From NCBI RefSeq assembly GCF_002575655.3, contig NC_053039.3, positions 47,369,290-47,433,289 of the forward strand: a DNA stretch of 64,000 nucleotides. Direction: 5' to 3'. Below the pieces are notes generated by a model that was not told the DNA's origin, searched no databases, and saw nothing but the letters and a program-made list of their open reading frames with translations. This DNA comes from Aegilops tauschii subsp. strangulata. Its lineage: Eukaryota > Streptophyta > Magnoliopsida > Poales > Poaceae. Both the position numbers and the translations under genes were made by a program. The number at the start of each line of letters is the position of its first letter. The first letter of the stretch is position 1. Shown one piece after another: positions 11,200 to 23,493 of the stretch.

Positions 11200-12824
11200 T
11201 GATACGTCTCCAATGTATCTATAATTTATGAAGTATTAATGCTATTATTTTATCATTTTTTGGTGTTTTACAATCATTTTATAGCAACTTTATATCATTT
11301 TTTGAGACTAACCTATTGACCCAGTGCCAAGTGCCACTTGCTGTTTTTTGCTTGTTTTTTACATCGCAGAAAATCAATATTAAATGGAGTCCAAACACCG
11401 CGAAACTTTTTGTGGATTTTTTTATGGACTGGAAGGAACCCAATGTGCCAGAGCTGCACCGGGGGGGGGGGGGGGGTGCCCCAAGGGGGCACAACCCACC
11501 AGGGCGCGCCAGGCCCCCCTGGCGCGCCCAGGTGGGTTGTGCCCACCTCGGTGGCCTCCCGTACCCCTTCTTTGCACTATAAATTGCCAAATATTCCGAA
11601 ACCCCTCGGGGTTAACCTAGATCAGAAGTTCCGCCGCCACAGGGCTCCGTAGCCACCGAAAACCAATCTAGACCCGTTCCGGCACCCTGCCGGAGGGGGG
11701 AATCATCTCCGGTGGCCATCTTCATCATCCCGACGGCCACCATGATGATGAGGGAGTAGTCCACCCTCGGGGCTGAGGGTTTGTACCAGTAGCTATGTGT
11801 TTAATCTCTCTCTCTCTCTCATGTTCTTGAGATGTTACGGTCTTGATGTATCACGTGCTTTGTTAATATAGTCGGATCATATGGTGTTTTCCCCTCTCTA
11901 TCTTGTTGAGATGAATTGAGTTTTTCCCTTTGAGATCTCGTTGTCATCGGATTGAATACTTTTATGGATTTGAGAACACTTGATATATGTTTTGCAACTG
12001 AATACTCGTGGTGACAATGGGGTATCGTATTGATTCACTTGATATATGTTTTGGCACTCAACTTGCGGATTCCCACGGTGATATTGGGGTAATCTATGCA
12101 TAGGGGTTGATGCACGTTCTTGTCCTTGTTTCTCCGGTAGAAATCTTGGGGCACTGTTTGTAGTTCTTTGTGTGGATTGAGTATTATGAATATGAATATG
12201 CTTTGGTGTTATTCTAGTACGAACTCTAGGATAGATCGAACGGAAACAATAGCTTTGTGTTATTTTAGTACGAACTCTTGAATAGATCGATCGGAAAGAA
12301 CAACTTTGAGGTGGCTTCGTACCCTACAAACAATTCCCTATCTTTTGTTTCCGCTAATAGGAACTCGGGAGTGATCCTTTGTTACACTTTGAGGGATAAT
12401 CATATGATCCAACTATGCTAGCACTGTTGAGAGATTGCACTAGTGAAAGTACGAACCCTAGGCGTCATTTTCAAGCATTGCAATACCGTTTTTGTGCCCG
12501 TTTACTATTTGCTACCTTGCGGTTTTTATTTATTCAGATTATAAAAATATATTTCTACCATCAATATTACACTTTTATCACCATCTCTTCGCCGAACTAG
12601 TGCACCTATACAATTTGCCATTGTATTGGGTGTATTGGGGACACAAGAGATTTCTTGTATTTGGTTGCAGGGTTGTTTGAGAGAGACCATCTTCGTCCTA
12701 CACCTCCCACGGATTGCTAAACCTTAGGTCATCCACTTGAGGGAAGATTGGTACTGTCCTACAAAACTCTGCGCTTGGAGGCCCAACACGAGTCTACAAG
12801 AATAAAGTTGCGTAGTAGACATCA
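11200..12824 (+). mobile_element. Solo LTR of a Gypsy-type or non-autonomous family (TGATACGTCTCC..)
   Basis: 1625 bp from tgatacgtctccaatg to gtagtagacatca, flanked by cgagg (11195-11199) and caagg (12825-12829), a TSD with one change. There are no internal sequences. A TATA-like actataaattg lies at 11577-11587. An 18-base G run sits near 11460-11477 and a CT microsatellite near 11806-11820. The first part is homologous to the truncated LTR at 42145-42668 (shared cggcaccctgccggagggg block). It is inserted in the solo Copia LTR. Confidence 0.8.
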
Positions 12825-12829
12825 CAAGG

Positions 12830-13025
12830 CAATGGAACTACGGAGTAACATGACAGAGAGGGGCGCCAAGGGCTTGGAGTATCCTCTTGGGGCGCCCCTC
12901 CCCTCTATATATAGGTGGAGGAGTGTGGGAAATAGCCCCTCCAAGCCCTAGGGCGCAGCTAAGGGGGAAAGGACTTGGACTCCAAGTCCAATCCTATTCC
13001 TACTAGGACTCCTTCCTTTTTTGCC
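12830..13025 (-). repeat. Solo Copia LTR, middle segment
   Basis: Piece of the minus-oriented solo LTR between the 11200 solo LTR and the Tekay element. It carries the GC-rich U3 area and a near-palindromic ctctatatatagg TATA region (12903-12916) that would serve the minus strand. Confidence 0.75.
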
Positions 13026-15768
13026 TGTAACATCCCAATTTTCAATTTGGATGTTAATCACTAGGTCATCATATGCATCCATGATTCTTGCATTCTGAAT
13101 TGGTTTTATTTGGACATTTTGATCCTATAAACCTTAAGCAACTCAAGGACCATTTGAGAGAGTTGGAGGTTCTCATAAATTCCATTTTTGAATTTTCAAA
13201 ATTTGCAACTAGGATCAAGGTGATTTTTATTTAAAGTTATTTTTTCCAATTATTTCAAAATAAATAAAATAATGAGAGAAGATAATATGACTTCTTCAAA
13301 ATAGATGAAATAATGGAAATTTAATTTTAAAGAGGAATATAGTTTACTTGAATTTTATTTGAGGTTTTATTCGGGTAAATTAGGGAAAAATTGCATTTTA
13401 GCCCAAAAAATGTTCATGTTGTCCTAAATATCAGGAGAGGACCCTAAAAATTATTTTTGGGATTTTTAGGATTTTATTTTATTTATTTTATTGGATTTTT
13501 TTCTTTTTCCATGAATTTATTAAAAAAAATCCTAACTGGGCCGGCCCAGCTAGCGCCAGGCAGTGGCCCAGCTTGCCGCCCCCTCGTCCCCGAGTCCGGC
13601 TCACGCCCGACGTCGCCGCCGCCGAGTCCTCGGTGGACTCCTCCTCCCCTCCCCAAGCAACTCCCGACCCCTTTAAATAGGGCCGAGGTCCGACCTCCTC
13701 CACCACCCGAGCCTCCCGCAGCCACCCCGCCGCCCGCAGCCGACGCCGCCGCCGCCTCGCGCCGCCCGCCGCCGCTGCTCACCTCCGCTAGCTGCCGCCG
13801 CCGCGGAGCCCGCTGCCGACACCGGACCTCGCTGGAGCCGCCGCTAGCCTCGCCCGACGCCGTCGTTGACCGATCCGCCGCCACCACCGACCGGTATAAA
13901 CCGATCTGGGTTTTTTCGGTTTAGTAGATTAGATCGGTTTTATTTAATTTTATTAGGTTATATAGCAGACGTTCACCCGTTTCAATCTGTTAGCGAACGA
14001 ATTCGTTCGTTAGTCTCTGTTAGCGGCCGTTCGTCCGATAGATTTTTCTTTTTTCTGTTTATTTTTGGTCAGGGATCTATCCGCGAATAGTTTTCTTACA
14101 AATTAGTCCCTGATCTTTACACCCTCACTACTTTTTGCTCGTTTATCCAAATCCAGTGAAACCAACGCCAAAATCTTCGTCTTGTTCTCCTTTGTTCAGA
14201 TAAACAACTTGATCATGATTTTGGAAATTTAAAATTTGGTTTCAAGCCGATTTGAATTCAAACTTCTTTTAACCATAGTTTGTGTTTCGTAACTCCGATT
14301 CGATTGATTCTTTTTGCAAATCGAGGCTCTTCACTTGAAATTTCTGTTTAGATCTTTTTTTTTGATTTTACCTTTGCATATTATGCTTGAGTGCTTATGT
14401 ATGTTATTGTTTGTTCACGATAGAGTTTCTAGAGTTCGAGGCTTGCTACTACGAATCTCTAGGGTTTTCCGATCGTCAGCAAGGCAAGTAACACTTTGAT
14501 CATATCCTTTTATTACCCAGTTTTTATGCATTAGTTTCAAACCTCAAACATTGCATGAGTAGGATGTGATAACATGTGGATTTTTGGGAAGTAGTTGATG
14601 AGGTAGGAACCTATTGTCTTATATTCAAACCATGGGTGTTACTACGTTATGCTTATACTGCTATGCTATGCTCGTAGACGTGGATTGGTTTGTGAGATTC
14701 ATGAAAGATGTGAGAGTTATTTATATCTAAGGAATTACTTAAGGTGGCTACTTTAATACTCATCTGGGTGGATTGTTTGTGGGCACCTAGGGAATCCAGT
14801 GTTGTCCAAGGAGATCCCGGGGTATCCGTGTGGTCATCCTATGGTTCGCCACCCAGGCTCAAAGGGATCATAAGATTATTCATGCTAGAAAATTCCGTGT
14901 GTAGCCACAAGCCATTATGGGCTCTGGCATACTTGAGTAAGTTGTGGGAATCCTTTCCATGATGGGCTAGAAGATGTAGGCGATTGTAGGTGTACCGGCC
15001 TATCTATCGGTTAAGGGGACCTCTTCGGAAAGACTGTGTCTCGGTCATCTGTTTCTCAAACATCATGCAGTGCGAGAAATACAACGGAGGAGACTGAGTC
15101 TTGTGGGGAAAAGTGCGCAAACCTCTGCAGAGTGTATAAACTAATCATGGTTAGCCGTGTCCCCGGTTATGGACATCTTGAGTATCTGGTACTTGAATTA
15201 TTATGTTGATCTCATCACTTTACTTAATTAATTTGTTGGGTTATTAATGTTAATTTGGGATCTGTTGGGGGTACCTTCTCAATATTTTCAACAAACTTTG
15301 TAGTTAAATAAAATTTATTCCTTTGTTGTAGGAAAAAATTAGCTTTATGCAAATGATAACCGTAGAGCCTCCACCAGACAAATATGCATGTAGTGATAGC
15401 TGTTATTTGTTCATTGCTCTATGGTGTTATCTTGCCAGCATATTCCATGTGCTGACCTACATGGCTGCAACGTGTCATGTTGCAGAATTTTCAGACGAAG
15501 AGTAAGGTGCGCTAGGTCGTTGTCATGCACTCAGTATTACCGTGGAGTTGGATGGACCATTTACCTTTGATGCTTCCGCAGTTATCTTATTTAGATGGCC
15601 TTCAGCCATATTACTGTAATAAGTATTCCTTTTGAGACACTCGATGTAATTAATAAGTGTGTGATTGAACTCTGTTATAAAGCCTCGAGTACTGTGTGTG
15701 TCAGCAATACCGATCCAGGGATGACACTTAAGCACAGAGACTTGACTGTCTGAGGTCTGGTCGCTACA
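13026..15768 (+). repeat. Tekay 5' LTR
   Basis: 2743 bp, TG..CA. U3 is AT-rich, then a GC-rich pyrimidine-biased block (13540-13880) around a TATA-like ctttaaatag at 13671-13680. The R/U5 part contains a motif acctctgcagagtgtataa near 15121-15139 that recurs in the unrelated-looking LTR at 57527-61810. The proline-rich open frames in the GC block are compositional. Confidence 0.92.
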
Positions 15769-15771
15769 AGA

Positions 15772-15786
15772 TGGTATCAGAGCACA
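15772..15786 (+). other. Primer-binding site of the Tekay element
   Basis: tggtatcagagcaca, 3 bp after the LTR; matches the initiator-Met tRNA complement used by chromoviruses. Confidence 0.85.
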
Positions 15787-16156
15787 CGCTGACTGTAGGA
15801 CGCGAGCACTAGGAAAAACCACATGATACTCTTCTCTTCTCATTTCTAACTCTTCTCCATTTCTACTCTATAGATGGCGGACCAAGGAACAAGTTCACTC
15901 AACCAGATGTCGACAACCCTTTCGGACGACACTTGAAGGCAGTCACTAGGTACCTAAGCATTGGCATACCAAGCTTCACCGGAACCTTCACTGCCACTTT
16001 ACCAGAAGAGGAGCGCTGGATGATTCGAGTTCACGTTCCAGGAAGGACATTCGCGCCAGTTACCGAGCCCATCGAGTTTTCCTTTGATGCACCAACCTGG
16101 ATTTTAGGAAAGAGCATAGCCGCCCACATCGCCATTGGACGCATCGGCGAGGTGTA

Positions 16157-17681
16157 TGATACGTCTCCGTCATATCTATAATTTTTGATTGTTCCATGCC
16201 AATATTATACAACTTTCATATACTTTTGGCAACTTTTTATACTATTTTTGGGACCAACATATTGATCCAGTGCTAGTTCCTGTTTGTTTCATGTTTTTTG
16301 TTTCGCAGAAAATCCATATCAAACAGAGTCCAAACGGGATAAAAATTGATGGAGATTTTTTTTGGAATATGTGAATTTTGGAAAGTGGAATCAACGCGAG
16401 ACGATGCCCGAGGGGCCCACGAGGGTGAGGGGCGCGCCCCATGGGGTCAGGCGCGCCCTGGGCCCTCATGGCCACCCCGTAAGGCGGTTTGTGCCCTTCT
16501 TTCGCCGCAAGAAAGCTAATATCTGGATAAAAATCGTGTCCGAATTTCAGCCCAATCGGAGTTATGGATCTCCGGGAATATAAGAAACGGTGAACGACCA
16601 GAATCTGGGAATGCAGAAACAGAGAGAGACAGAGAGACAGATCCAATCTCGGAGGGGCTCTCGCCCCTCCCATGCCATGGAGGCCATGGACCAGAGGGGA
16701 AACCCTTCTCCCATCTAGGGGGTAGGTCAAGTAAGAAGAAGAAGAAGGGGGGCTCTCCCCCCTCTCTCCCGGTGGCGCCGGAACACTGCCGGGGCCATCA
16801 TCATCACCGCAATCTACACCAACACCTCCGTCATCTTCACCAACATCTCCATCACGTTTCCCCATCTATCTACAGCGGTCCACTCTCCTGCAACCTGCTG
16901 TACCCTCTACTTGAACATGGTGCTTTATGCTTCATATTATTATCCAATGATGTGTTGCCATCCTATGATGTCTGAGTATATTTTCGTTGTCCTATCGGTA
17001 ATTGGTGAATTGCTATGATTGGTTTAATTTGCTTGTGGTTATGTTGCTGTCCTTTGGTGCCCATCATATGAGCGCGCGCGTGGAACACACCATAGGGTTA
17101 GTTATATGTTGATAGTACTATGTACTGGAGGGCAAGAGTGACAGAAGCTTCAACCTAGCATAGAAATTGATGCATACGGGATTGAAGGGGGACCAATATA
17201 TCTTAATGCTATGGTTGTGTTTTACCTTAATGAACGTTAGTAGTTGCGGATGCTTTCTAATAGTTCCAATCATGAGTGCATAGAATTCCAAGTCAGGGAT
17301 GACATGCTTGCAGTGGCCTCTCCCACATAAAACTTGCTATCTGTCTAGTAAAGTAGTCAATTGCTTAGGGACAATTTCGTAACTCCTACCACCACTTTTC
17401 CACACTCGCTATACTAACTTTATTGCTTCTTTACTTAAAACAGCCCCTAGTTTTTATTTACGTTCTCTTTATATTCTTGCAAACCTATCCCGGTACACCT
17501 ACAAAGTACTTCTAGTTTCATACTTGTTCTAGGTAAAGCGAACGTCAAGCTTGCGTAGAGTTGTATCGGTGGTCGATAGAACTTGAGGGAATATTTATTC
17601 TACCTTTAGCTCCTCGTTGGGTTCGACACTCTTACTTATCGAAAGAGGCTACAATTGATCCCCTATACTTGTGGGTTATCA
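16157..17681 (+). repeat. 5' LTR of the non-autonomous element
   Basis: 1525 bp. Ends with a U5 block (gctcctcgttgggttcgac at 17610-17628, then ttatcgaaagaggct and cccctatacttgtgggttatca) that is nearly the same as in the Athila-type LTR. Confidence 0.9.
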
Positions 17682-17692
17682 AGACCTTTTTC

Positions 17693-17710
17693 TGGCGCCG
17701 TTGCCGGGGA
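17693..17710 (+). other. Primer-binding site of the non-autonomous element
   Basis: tggcgccgttgccgggga, 11 bp after the LTR; the same type (tRNA-Asp-like) as at 44566 in the Athila-type element. Confidence 0.8.
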
Positions 17711-17801
17711 GTTATAGCGTGGGGTGAATATTCTCGTGTGTGCTTGTTTGCTTTATCACTAAGTAGTTTTTATTTTGTGCTCTTGTTTTCTACCTTTAGT
17801 T

Positions 17802-18931
17802 ATGGGTAGGAAACGCAAAATACCAAAAAAATTAGTTGTACCTACTACACGAATGGTTGAAGAACCACTCAAAATCTATCACACTCCTGAAGCTTTTTAC
17901 TTGGATCATCTTCGATCCCTTTGTGCTCGTGCTGAAACCCCAACTAGCTTAGTTGAGGGAAAATCTTTAGATGAGCATTCTTGTTATGTGTGACACCGCT
18001 TATCTCAAAAAGGGAAACTTTTACTGGATCAAATTCATCGTTTGCAATGCTATGCTTGGAATTTATGTGAAATATATGATTTTACTTGCTGTTCTGAAGA
18101 CCCTAAGAAACACCTTCCCTACCAATGTGAGTTTAGTGATAATGGAATCGTATCTTCGTATGCTAAGGGTGTTTATAATTACTATGATGTTCAACAAATT
18201 GAAGAATTTGTTGCTTTTAAGGGTGCTTATGAAATTGCTTCTTTGATTGGAAAGTATGATGCTACTCTTTACAAATATGAAAATTTTGGCATACTTAAAT
18301 ATTGTTATGATAATTATGCTTCTAATGCCTATGTTAAACCATATATGAGGACTCCTCCGCTATCCAACAAGACACTAATATTTTGCAGGAGTCTATGGAA
18401 GAAGGAATTGATGAAACTGTGGGCTCATTGGATGAAAAAGATGATGAGGAGAGCGAAGAAAAAAAGGAGGAAGATCGTATTAGCTACCTGTGCCCACCTT
18501 CTAATGTGAGTAACTCTTCAACTCATACATTATTGAATGCCCCTTCGTTCTTACTGAAGGATGAATGCTATGATGATTGTTATGATCCCGTTGATTCTTT
18601 TGAAATATAACTTTTTGATGATGCTTGCTATGCTTGTGGCCAAGAAGCCAATATGAATTATGCTTATGGATATGAACTTGCTATAGTTCCTTATGTTAAA
18701 CATGAAATTTTTGCTATTACACCCACGCATGATAGTCCTATTATCTTTTTGAATTCTCCCGACTACACTATATCGGAGAAGTTTGCCCTTATTAAGGAAT
18801 ATATTGATGGGTTGCCTTTTACCGCTACACATGATGATTTTGATAGATATAATATGCATGTGCTTGCTGATCCTACTTGCAATTATTATGAGAGAGGAAC
18901 TACATCTCCGCCTCTCCATTTTCCAATATGA
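17802..18931 (+). pseudogene. ORF of unknown function in the non-autonomous element
   Basis: Starts at ATG 17802 with a basic stretch MGRKRKIPKKL, followed by EEPLKIYHTPEAFYLDHLRSLC. A TGA at 17991-17993 interrupts. The frame continues through CYAWNLCEIYDF..CSEDP and YNYYDVQQIEEFVAFKGAYE to about 18350, where a frameshift moves it into an acidic part (DEKDDEESEEKKEED). Then come CPPSNVSNSSTH, a TAA at 18608-18610, CYACGQEANMNYAYGYEL, and an end at 18931. About 376 codons in total. Several Cys pairs could bind metal. I do not recognise a domain. It replaces gag-pol in this element, so it may be an element-specific protein or a captured, diverged sequence. Confidence 0.6.
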
Positions 18932-21900
18932 TAAAATTGCAAGAAACTGTTTATACTATGCATTGGCCTTTACTTTGTGTGCATGAATTGTTCTTTAATG
19001 ACATGCCGATGCATAGGAAGAGAGTTAGACTTCATCATTACATGATATATGTTACTTTGTGCTCACTACTAAATTACAAATCATTGTTAATTAAAATTGG
19101 CTTTGATATACCTTGGGATCCGAGTGGATCCATTACTTGAGCACTATATGCCTAGCTTAATGGCTTTAAAGAAAGCGCTGCCAGGGAAACAACCCAGAAG
19201 TTTTAGAGAGTCATTTTTTTTGTGTGCTTTTATAAAGTTTAAAAATAAAAATAATGTGCCAGGATTTGCCTTTAGGATGTTTACATTGCTTGTTGGTTTG
19301 TGCGGTGCAAGACATAAACTTTGGCTGTAGTGCATGATTTTACATTTTTTACTGGAACGTCAAACGGATCTGAAACTTTTTGCACTGTCTTTCTATACAA
19401 ATTGTTTATTTTCCTAATTGTTTCAGAATTTTTGGAGTACCAGAAGTATGGTGAATGTTCAGATTACTACAAACTGTCCTGTTTAAGATAGATTCTGTTT
19501 TTGATGCATAGTTTGCTTGTTTTTGATGAAACTATCGATTTCTATCAGTGGATTAAGCCATGGAAAAGTTATATTACAGTAGATACAATGAAAAAACAAA
19601 ATATGAATTGGTTTGCAACAGTACTTAGAGTAGTGATTTGCTTTATTATACTAACGGATCTTACCGAACTTTCTGTTGAGTTTTGTGTGGATGAAGTGTT
19701 CAAAGATCGATGATGTCTCGATATGAGGATAAGGAGGAGAGGCAAGTGCTCAAGCTTGGGGATGCCCAAGGCACCCCAAGTAAATATTTAAGGAGAGTCA
19801 AGCGTCTAAGCTTGGGGATGCCCCGGAAGGCATCCCATCTTTCTTCAACAAGTATCGGTATGTTTTTCGGATTCGTTTCGTTCATGTGATATGTGCAAAT
19901 CTTGGAGCGTCTTTTTCATTTAGATTTCACTTTTATTTTATGCACCATGCTGGTATGAGATAGTCCATGGTTGATTTATATAATTCTCATTGCACTTCAC
20001 TTATATCTTTTGAGTATGGCTTTATAGAATGCTTCATGTGCTTCACTTATATCATTTGAAGTTTGGATTGCCTGTTTCCCTACACATAGAAAACCTCCAT
20101 TTGTAGAATGCTCTTTTGCTTCACTTATATTTGTTAGAGCATGGGCATATCTTTTGTAGAAAGAATTAAACTCTCTTGCTTCACTTATATCTATTTAGAG
20201 AGTTGACAGGAACTGGTCATTCACATGGTTAGTCATAAAATCCAACATAAAACTTGTAGATCACTGAATATGATATGTTTGATTCCTTGCAATAGTTTTG
20301 TGATATAAAGGTGGTGATATTAGAGTCATGCTAGTTGAGTAATTGTGAAATTGAGAAATACTTGTTTGAGGTTTGCAAGTCCCGTAGCATGCACGTATGG
20401 TAACCGTTGTGTGATAAATTTGAAGCATGAGGTGTTTCTTTGATTGTCTTCCTTATGAGTGGCGGTCGGGGACGAGCGATGGTCTTTTCCTACAAATCTA
20501 TCCCCCTAGGGGCATGCGTAGTAGTACTTTGCTTCGAGGGCTAATAAACTTTTGCAATAAGTATATGAGTTCTTTATGACTAATGTGAGTCCATGGATTA
20601 TACGCACTCTTACCTTTTCGCAATTTGCTAGCCTCTACGGTACGGTGCATTGCCCTTTCTCACCTCGAGAGTTGGTGCAAACTTCACCGGTGCATCCAAA
20701 CCCCGTGATATGATACACTCTATCAAACATAAGCCTCCTTATATCTTCCTCAAAACAACCACCATACCTACCTATTATGGCATTTCTATAGCCATTCCGA
20801 GATATATTGCCATGCAACTTCCATCATCATCATATGCATGACTTGAGCATTCATTGTCATATTGCTTTGCATGATCGTAAGATAGCTAGCATGATATTTT
20901 CATGGCTTGTCCGTGATATCTTTGCTACGCTAGATCATTGCACATCCCGGTACACCGCCGGAGGCATTCATGTAGAGTCATACTTTGTTCTAGACATTGA
21001 GTTGTAAGTAAATAAAAGTGTGATGATCATCATTATTAGAACATTGTCCCATGTGAGGTTATCAAAATAAAAGAGGCCAAAGAAGCCCAAATAAAAAAAG
21101 AGGCCAAAGAAGCCCACAAAAAAAACAAAAAAAGAGAGAAAACAAAAAAAATGAGAGAAAAAGAGAGAAGGGGCAATGTTACTATCCTTTTACCACACTT
21201 GTGCTTGAGAGTAGCACCATGTTCTTCATATAGAGAGTCTCTTGAGTTATCACTTTCATATACTAGTGGGAATTTTCATTATAGAACTTGGCTTGTATAT
21301 TCCGATGATGGGCTTTCTCAAATGCCCGAGGTCTTCATGAGCAAGCAAGTTGGATACACACCCACTTAGTTTCCAATTTGAGCTTTCATACACTTGTAGC
21401 TCTTAGTGCATCCGTCGCATGGCAATCCCTACTCCTCGCATTGACATCAATTGATGGGCATCTCCATAGTCCGTTGATTAGCCGCGTCAATGTGAGACAT
21501 TCTCCTTTTTTGTCTTCTCCACACAACCTCCATCATCATATTCTATTCCACCCATAGTGCTATGTCCATGGCTTGTGCTCATGTATTGCGTGAGGGTTGA
21601 AAAAGCTGAAGCGCGTTAAAAAGTATGAACCAATTGCTCGGCTTGTCATCGGGGTTGTGCATGATGGGAGCATTTTGTGTGACGAAAATGAAGCATGGCC
21701 AAACTATATGATTTTGTAGGGATAAGCTTTCTTTGGCTATGTTATTTTGATAAGACATAATTGCTTTATTAGTATGCTTGAAGTCTTATTGTCTTGATGT
21801 CAAATGATAGACTATTGCTTTGAATCACTTATAACTTAATATTTGTGCCATGATTAGATATATGCTCAAGATTATGCTAGGTAGCATTCCACACAAAAAA

Positions 21901-21942
21901 TATCTTTTTTATCATTTACCTACTCGAGGATGAGCAAGAATT
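18932..21942 (+). other. Non-coding internal region of the non-autonomous element
   Basis: AT-rich, no protein domain. It contains two internal polypurine-like motifs aagcttggggatgccc (19752-19767, 19808-19823), four diverged copies of a unit around tgcttcacttatat (19990-20210, spacing about 50-80 bp) and an A-rich purine tract with repeated aaagaggccaaagaagccc (21065-21150). Confidence 0.7.
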
Positions 21943-21956
21943 AAGCTTGGGGATGC
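21943..21956 (+). other. Polypurine tract of the non-autonomous element
   Basis: aagcttggggatgc directly before the 3' LTR. Confidence 0.8.
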
Positions 21957-23493
21957 TGATACGTCTCCGTCGTATCTATAATTTTTTATTGTTCCATGCC
22001 AATATTATACAATTTTCATATACTTTTGGCAACTTTCTATACTATTTTTGGGACTAACATATTGATCCAGTGCCCAGTGCCAGTTCCTGTTTGTTGCATG
22101 TTTTTTGTTTCGCAGAAAATCCATATCAAACGGAGTCCAAACGGGATAAAAACTGACGAAGATTTTTTTTGGAATATAGGTGAATTTTGGGAAGTGGAAT
22201 CAACACGAGACGATGCCCGAGGGGCCCACGAGGGTGAGGGGCGCCCCCAGGGGGTCAGGCGTGCCCTGGGACCTTGAGGCCACCCCGTAAGGCGGTTGGT
22301 GCCCTTCTTTCGCCGTAAGAAAGCTAATATCCGGATAAAAAATCGTGTCCAAATTTCAGCCCAATCGGAGTTAGGGATCTCCGGGAATATAAGAAACGGT
22401 GAAAGGCCAGAATCTGGGAACGCAGAAACAGAGAGAGACAGAGAGACAGATCCAATCTCATAGGGGCTCTCGCCCCTCCCATGCCATGGAGGCCATGGAC
22501 CAGAGGGGAAACCCTTCTCCCATCTAGGGGGAAGGTCAAGTAAGAAGAAGAAGAAGGGGGGGGATCTCTCCCCCTCTCTCCCGGTGGCGCCGGAACGCCG
22601 CCGGGGTCATCATCATCACCGCAATCTACACCAACACCTCCGTCATCTGCACCAACATCTCCATCACCTTCCCCCATCTATCTACAGCAGCCCACTCTCC
22701 CGCAACCTGCTGTACCCTCTACTGGAACATGGTGCTTTATGCTTCATATTATTATCCAATGATGTGTTGCCATCCTATGATGTATGAGTAGATTTTCATT
22801 GTCCTATCGGTAATTGGTGAATTGCTATGATTGGTTTAATTTGCTTGTGGTTATGTTGCTATCCTTTGGTGCCCATCATATGAGCGCACGCATGGATCAC
22901 ACCATAGGGTTAGTTGTATGTTGATAGTACTATGTATTGGAGGGCAAGAGTGACAGAAGCTTCAACCTAGCATAGAAATTGATGCATATGGGATTGAAGG
23001 GGGACCAATATATCTTAATGCTATGGTTGGGTTTTACCTTAATGAACGTTAGTAGTTGCGGACGCTTGTTAATAGTTCCAATCATAAGTGCATAGAATTC
23101 CAAGTCAGGGATGACATGCTTGCAGTGGCCTCTCCCACATAAAACTTGCTATCGGTCTAGTAAAGTAGTCAATTGCTTAGGGACAATTTCGCAACTCCTA
23201 CCACCACTTTTCCGCACTCGCTATGCTAACTTTATTGCTTCTTTACTTAAAACACCCCCGAGTTTTTATTTACGTGCTCTTTATATTCTTGCAAACCTAT
23301 CCCGGTACACCTACAAAGTACTTCTAGTTTCATACTTGTTCTAGTTAAAGCGAACGTCTAGCGTGCGTAGAGTTGCATCGGTGGTCGATAGAACTTGAGG
23401 GAATATTTGTTCTACCTTTAGCTCCTCATTGGGTTCGACACTCTTACTTATCATAAGAGGCTACAATTGATCCCCTATACTTGTGGGTTATCA
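21957..23493 (+). repeat. 3' LTR of the non-autonomous element
   Basis: 1537 bp, collinear with 16157-17681. About seven differences in the first 140 bp, including a short deletion of cagtgcc in the 5' copy. Confidence 0.9.

Larger units (their letters stand above)
16157..23493 (+). mobile_element. Non-autonomous LTR retrotransposon (Athila-related termini)
   Basis: 7337 bp with perfect TSD gtgta (16152-16156, 23494-23498). LTRs 16157-17681 and 21957-23493 begin TGATACGTCTCCGTC and end GGGTTATCA. The primer site TGGCGCCGTTGCCGGGGA and polypurine tract AAGCTTGGGGATGC match those of the Athila-type element at 43034. The 4.3-kb internal region has no gag, protease, RT or integrase, only a broken ORF of unknown function. 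I suspect a Sabrina-like family but cannot confirm the name. Confidence 0.88.

Noticed and set aside
11460..11477. Long G run as a possible quadruplex control element
   Set aside because: A lone homopolymer inside a solo LTR; length may be a sequencing artefact and no function is indicated.
13457..13924. Proline-rich 155-codon frame in the Tekay LTR and its copy near 28988-29516
   Set aside because: Compositional: the GC-rich block around the LTR TATA is open in several frames on both strands, and the two LTR copies do not keep the same frame.
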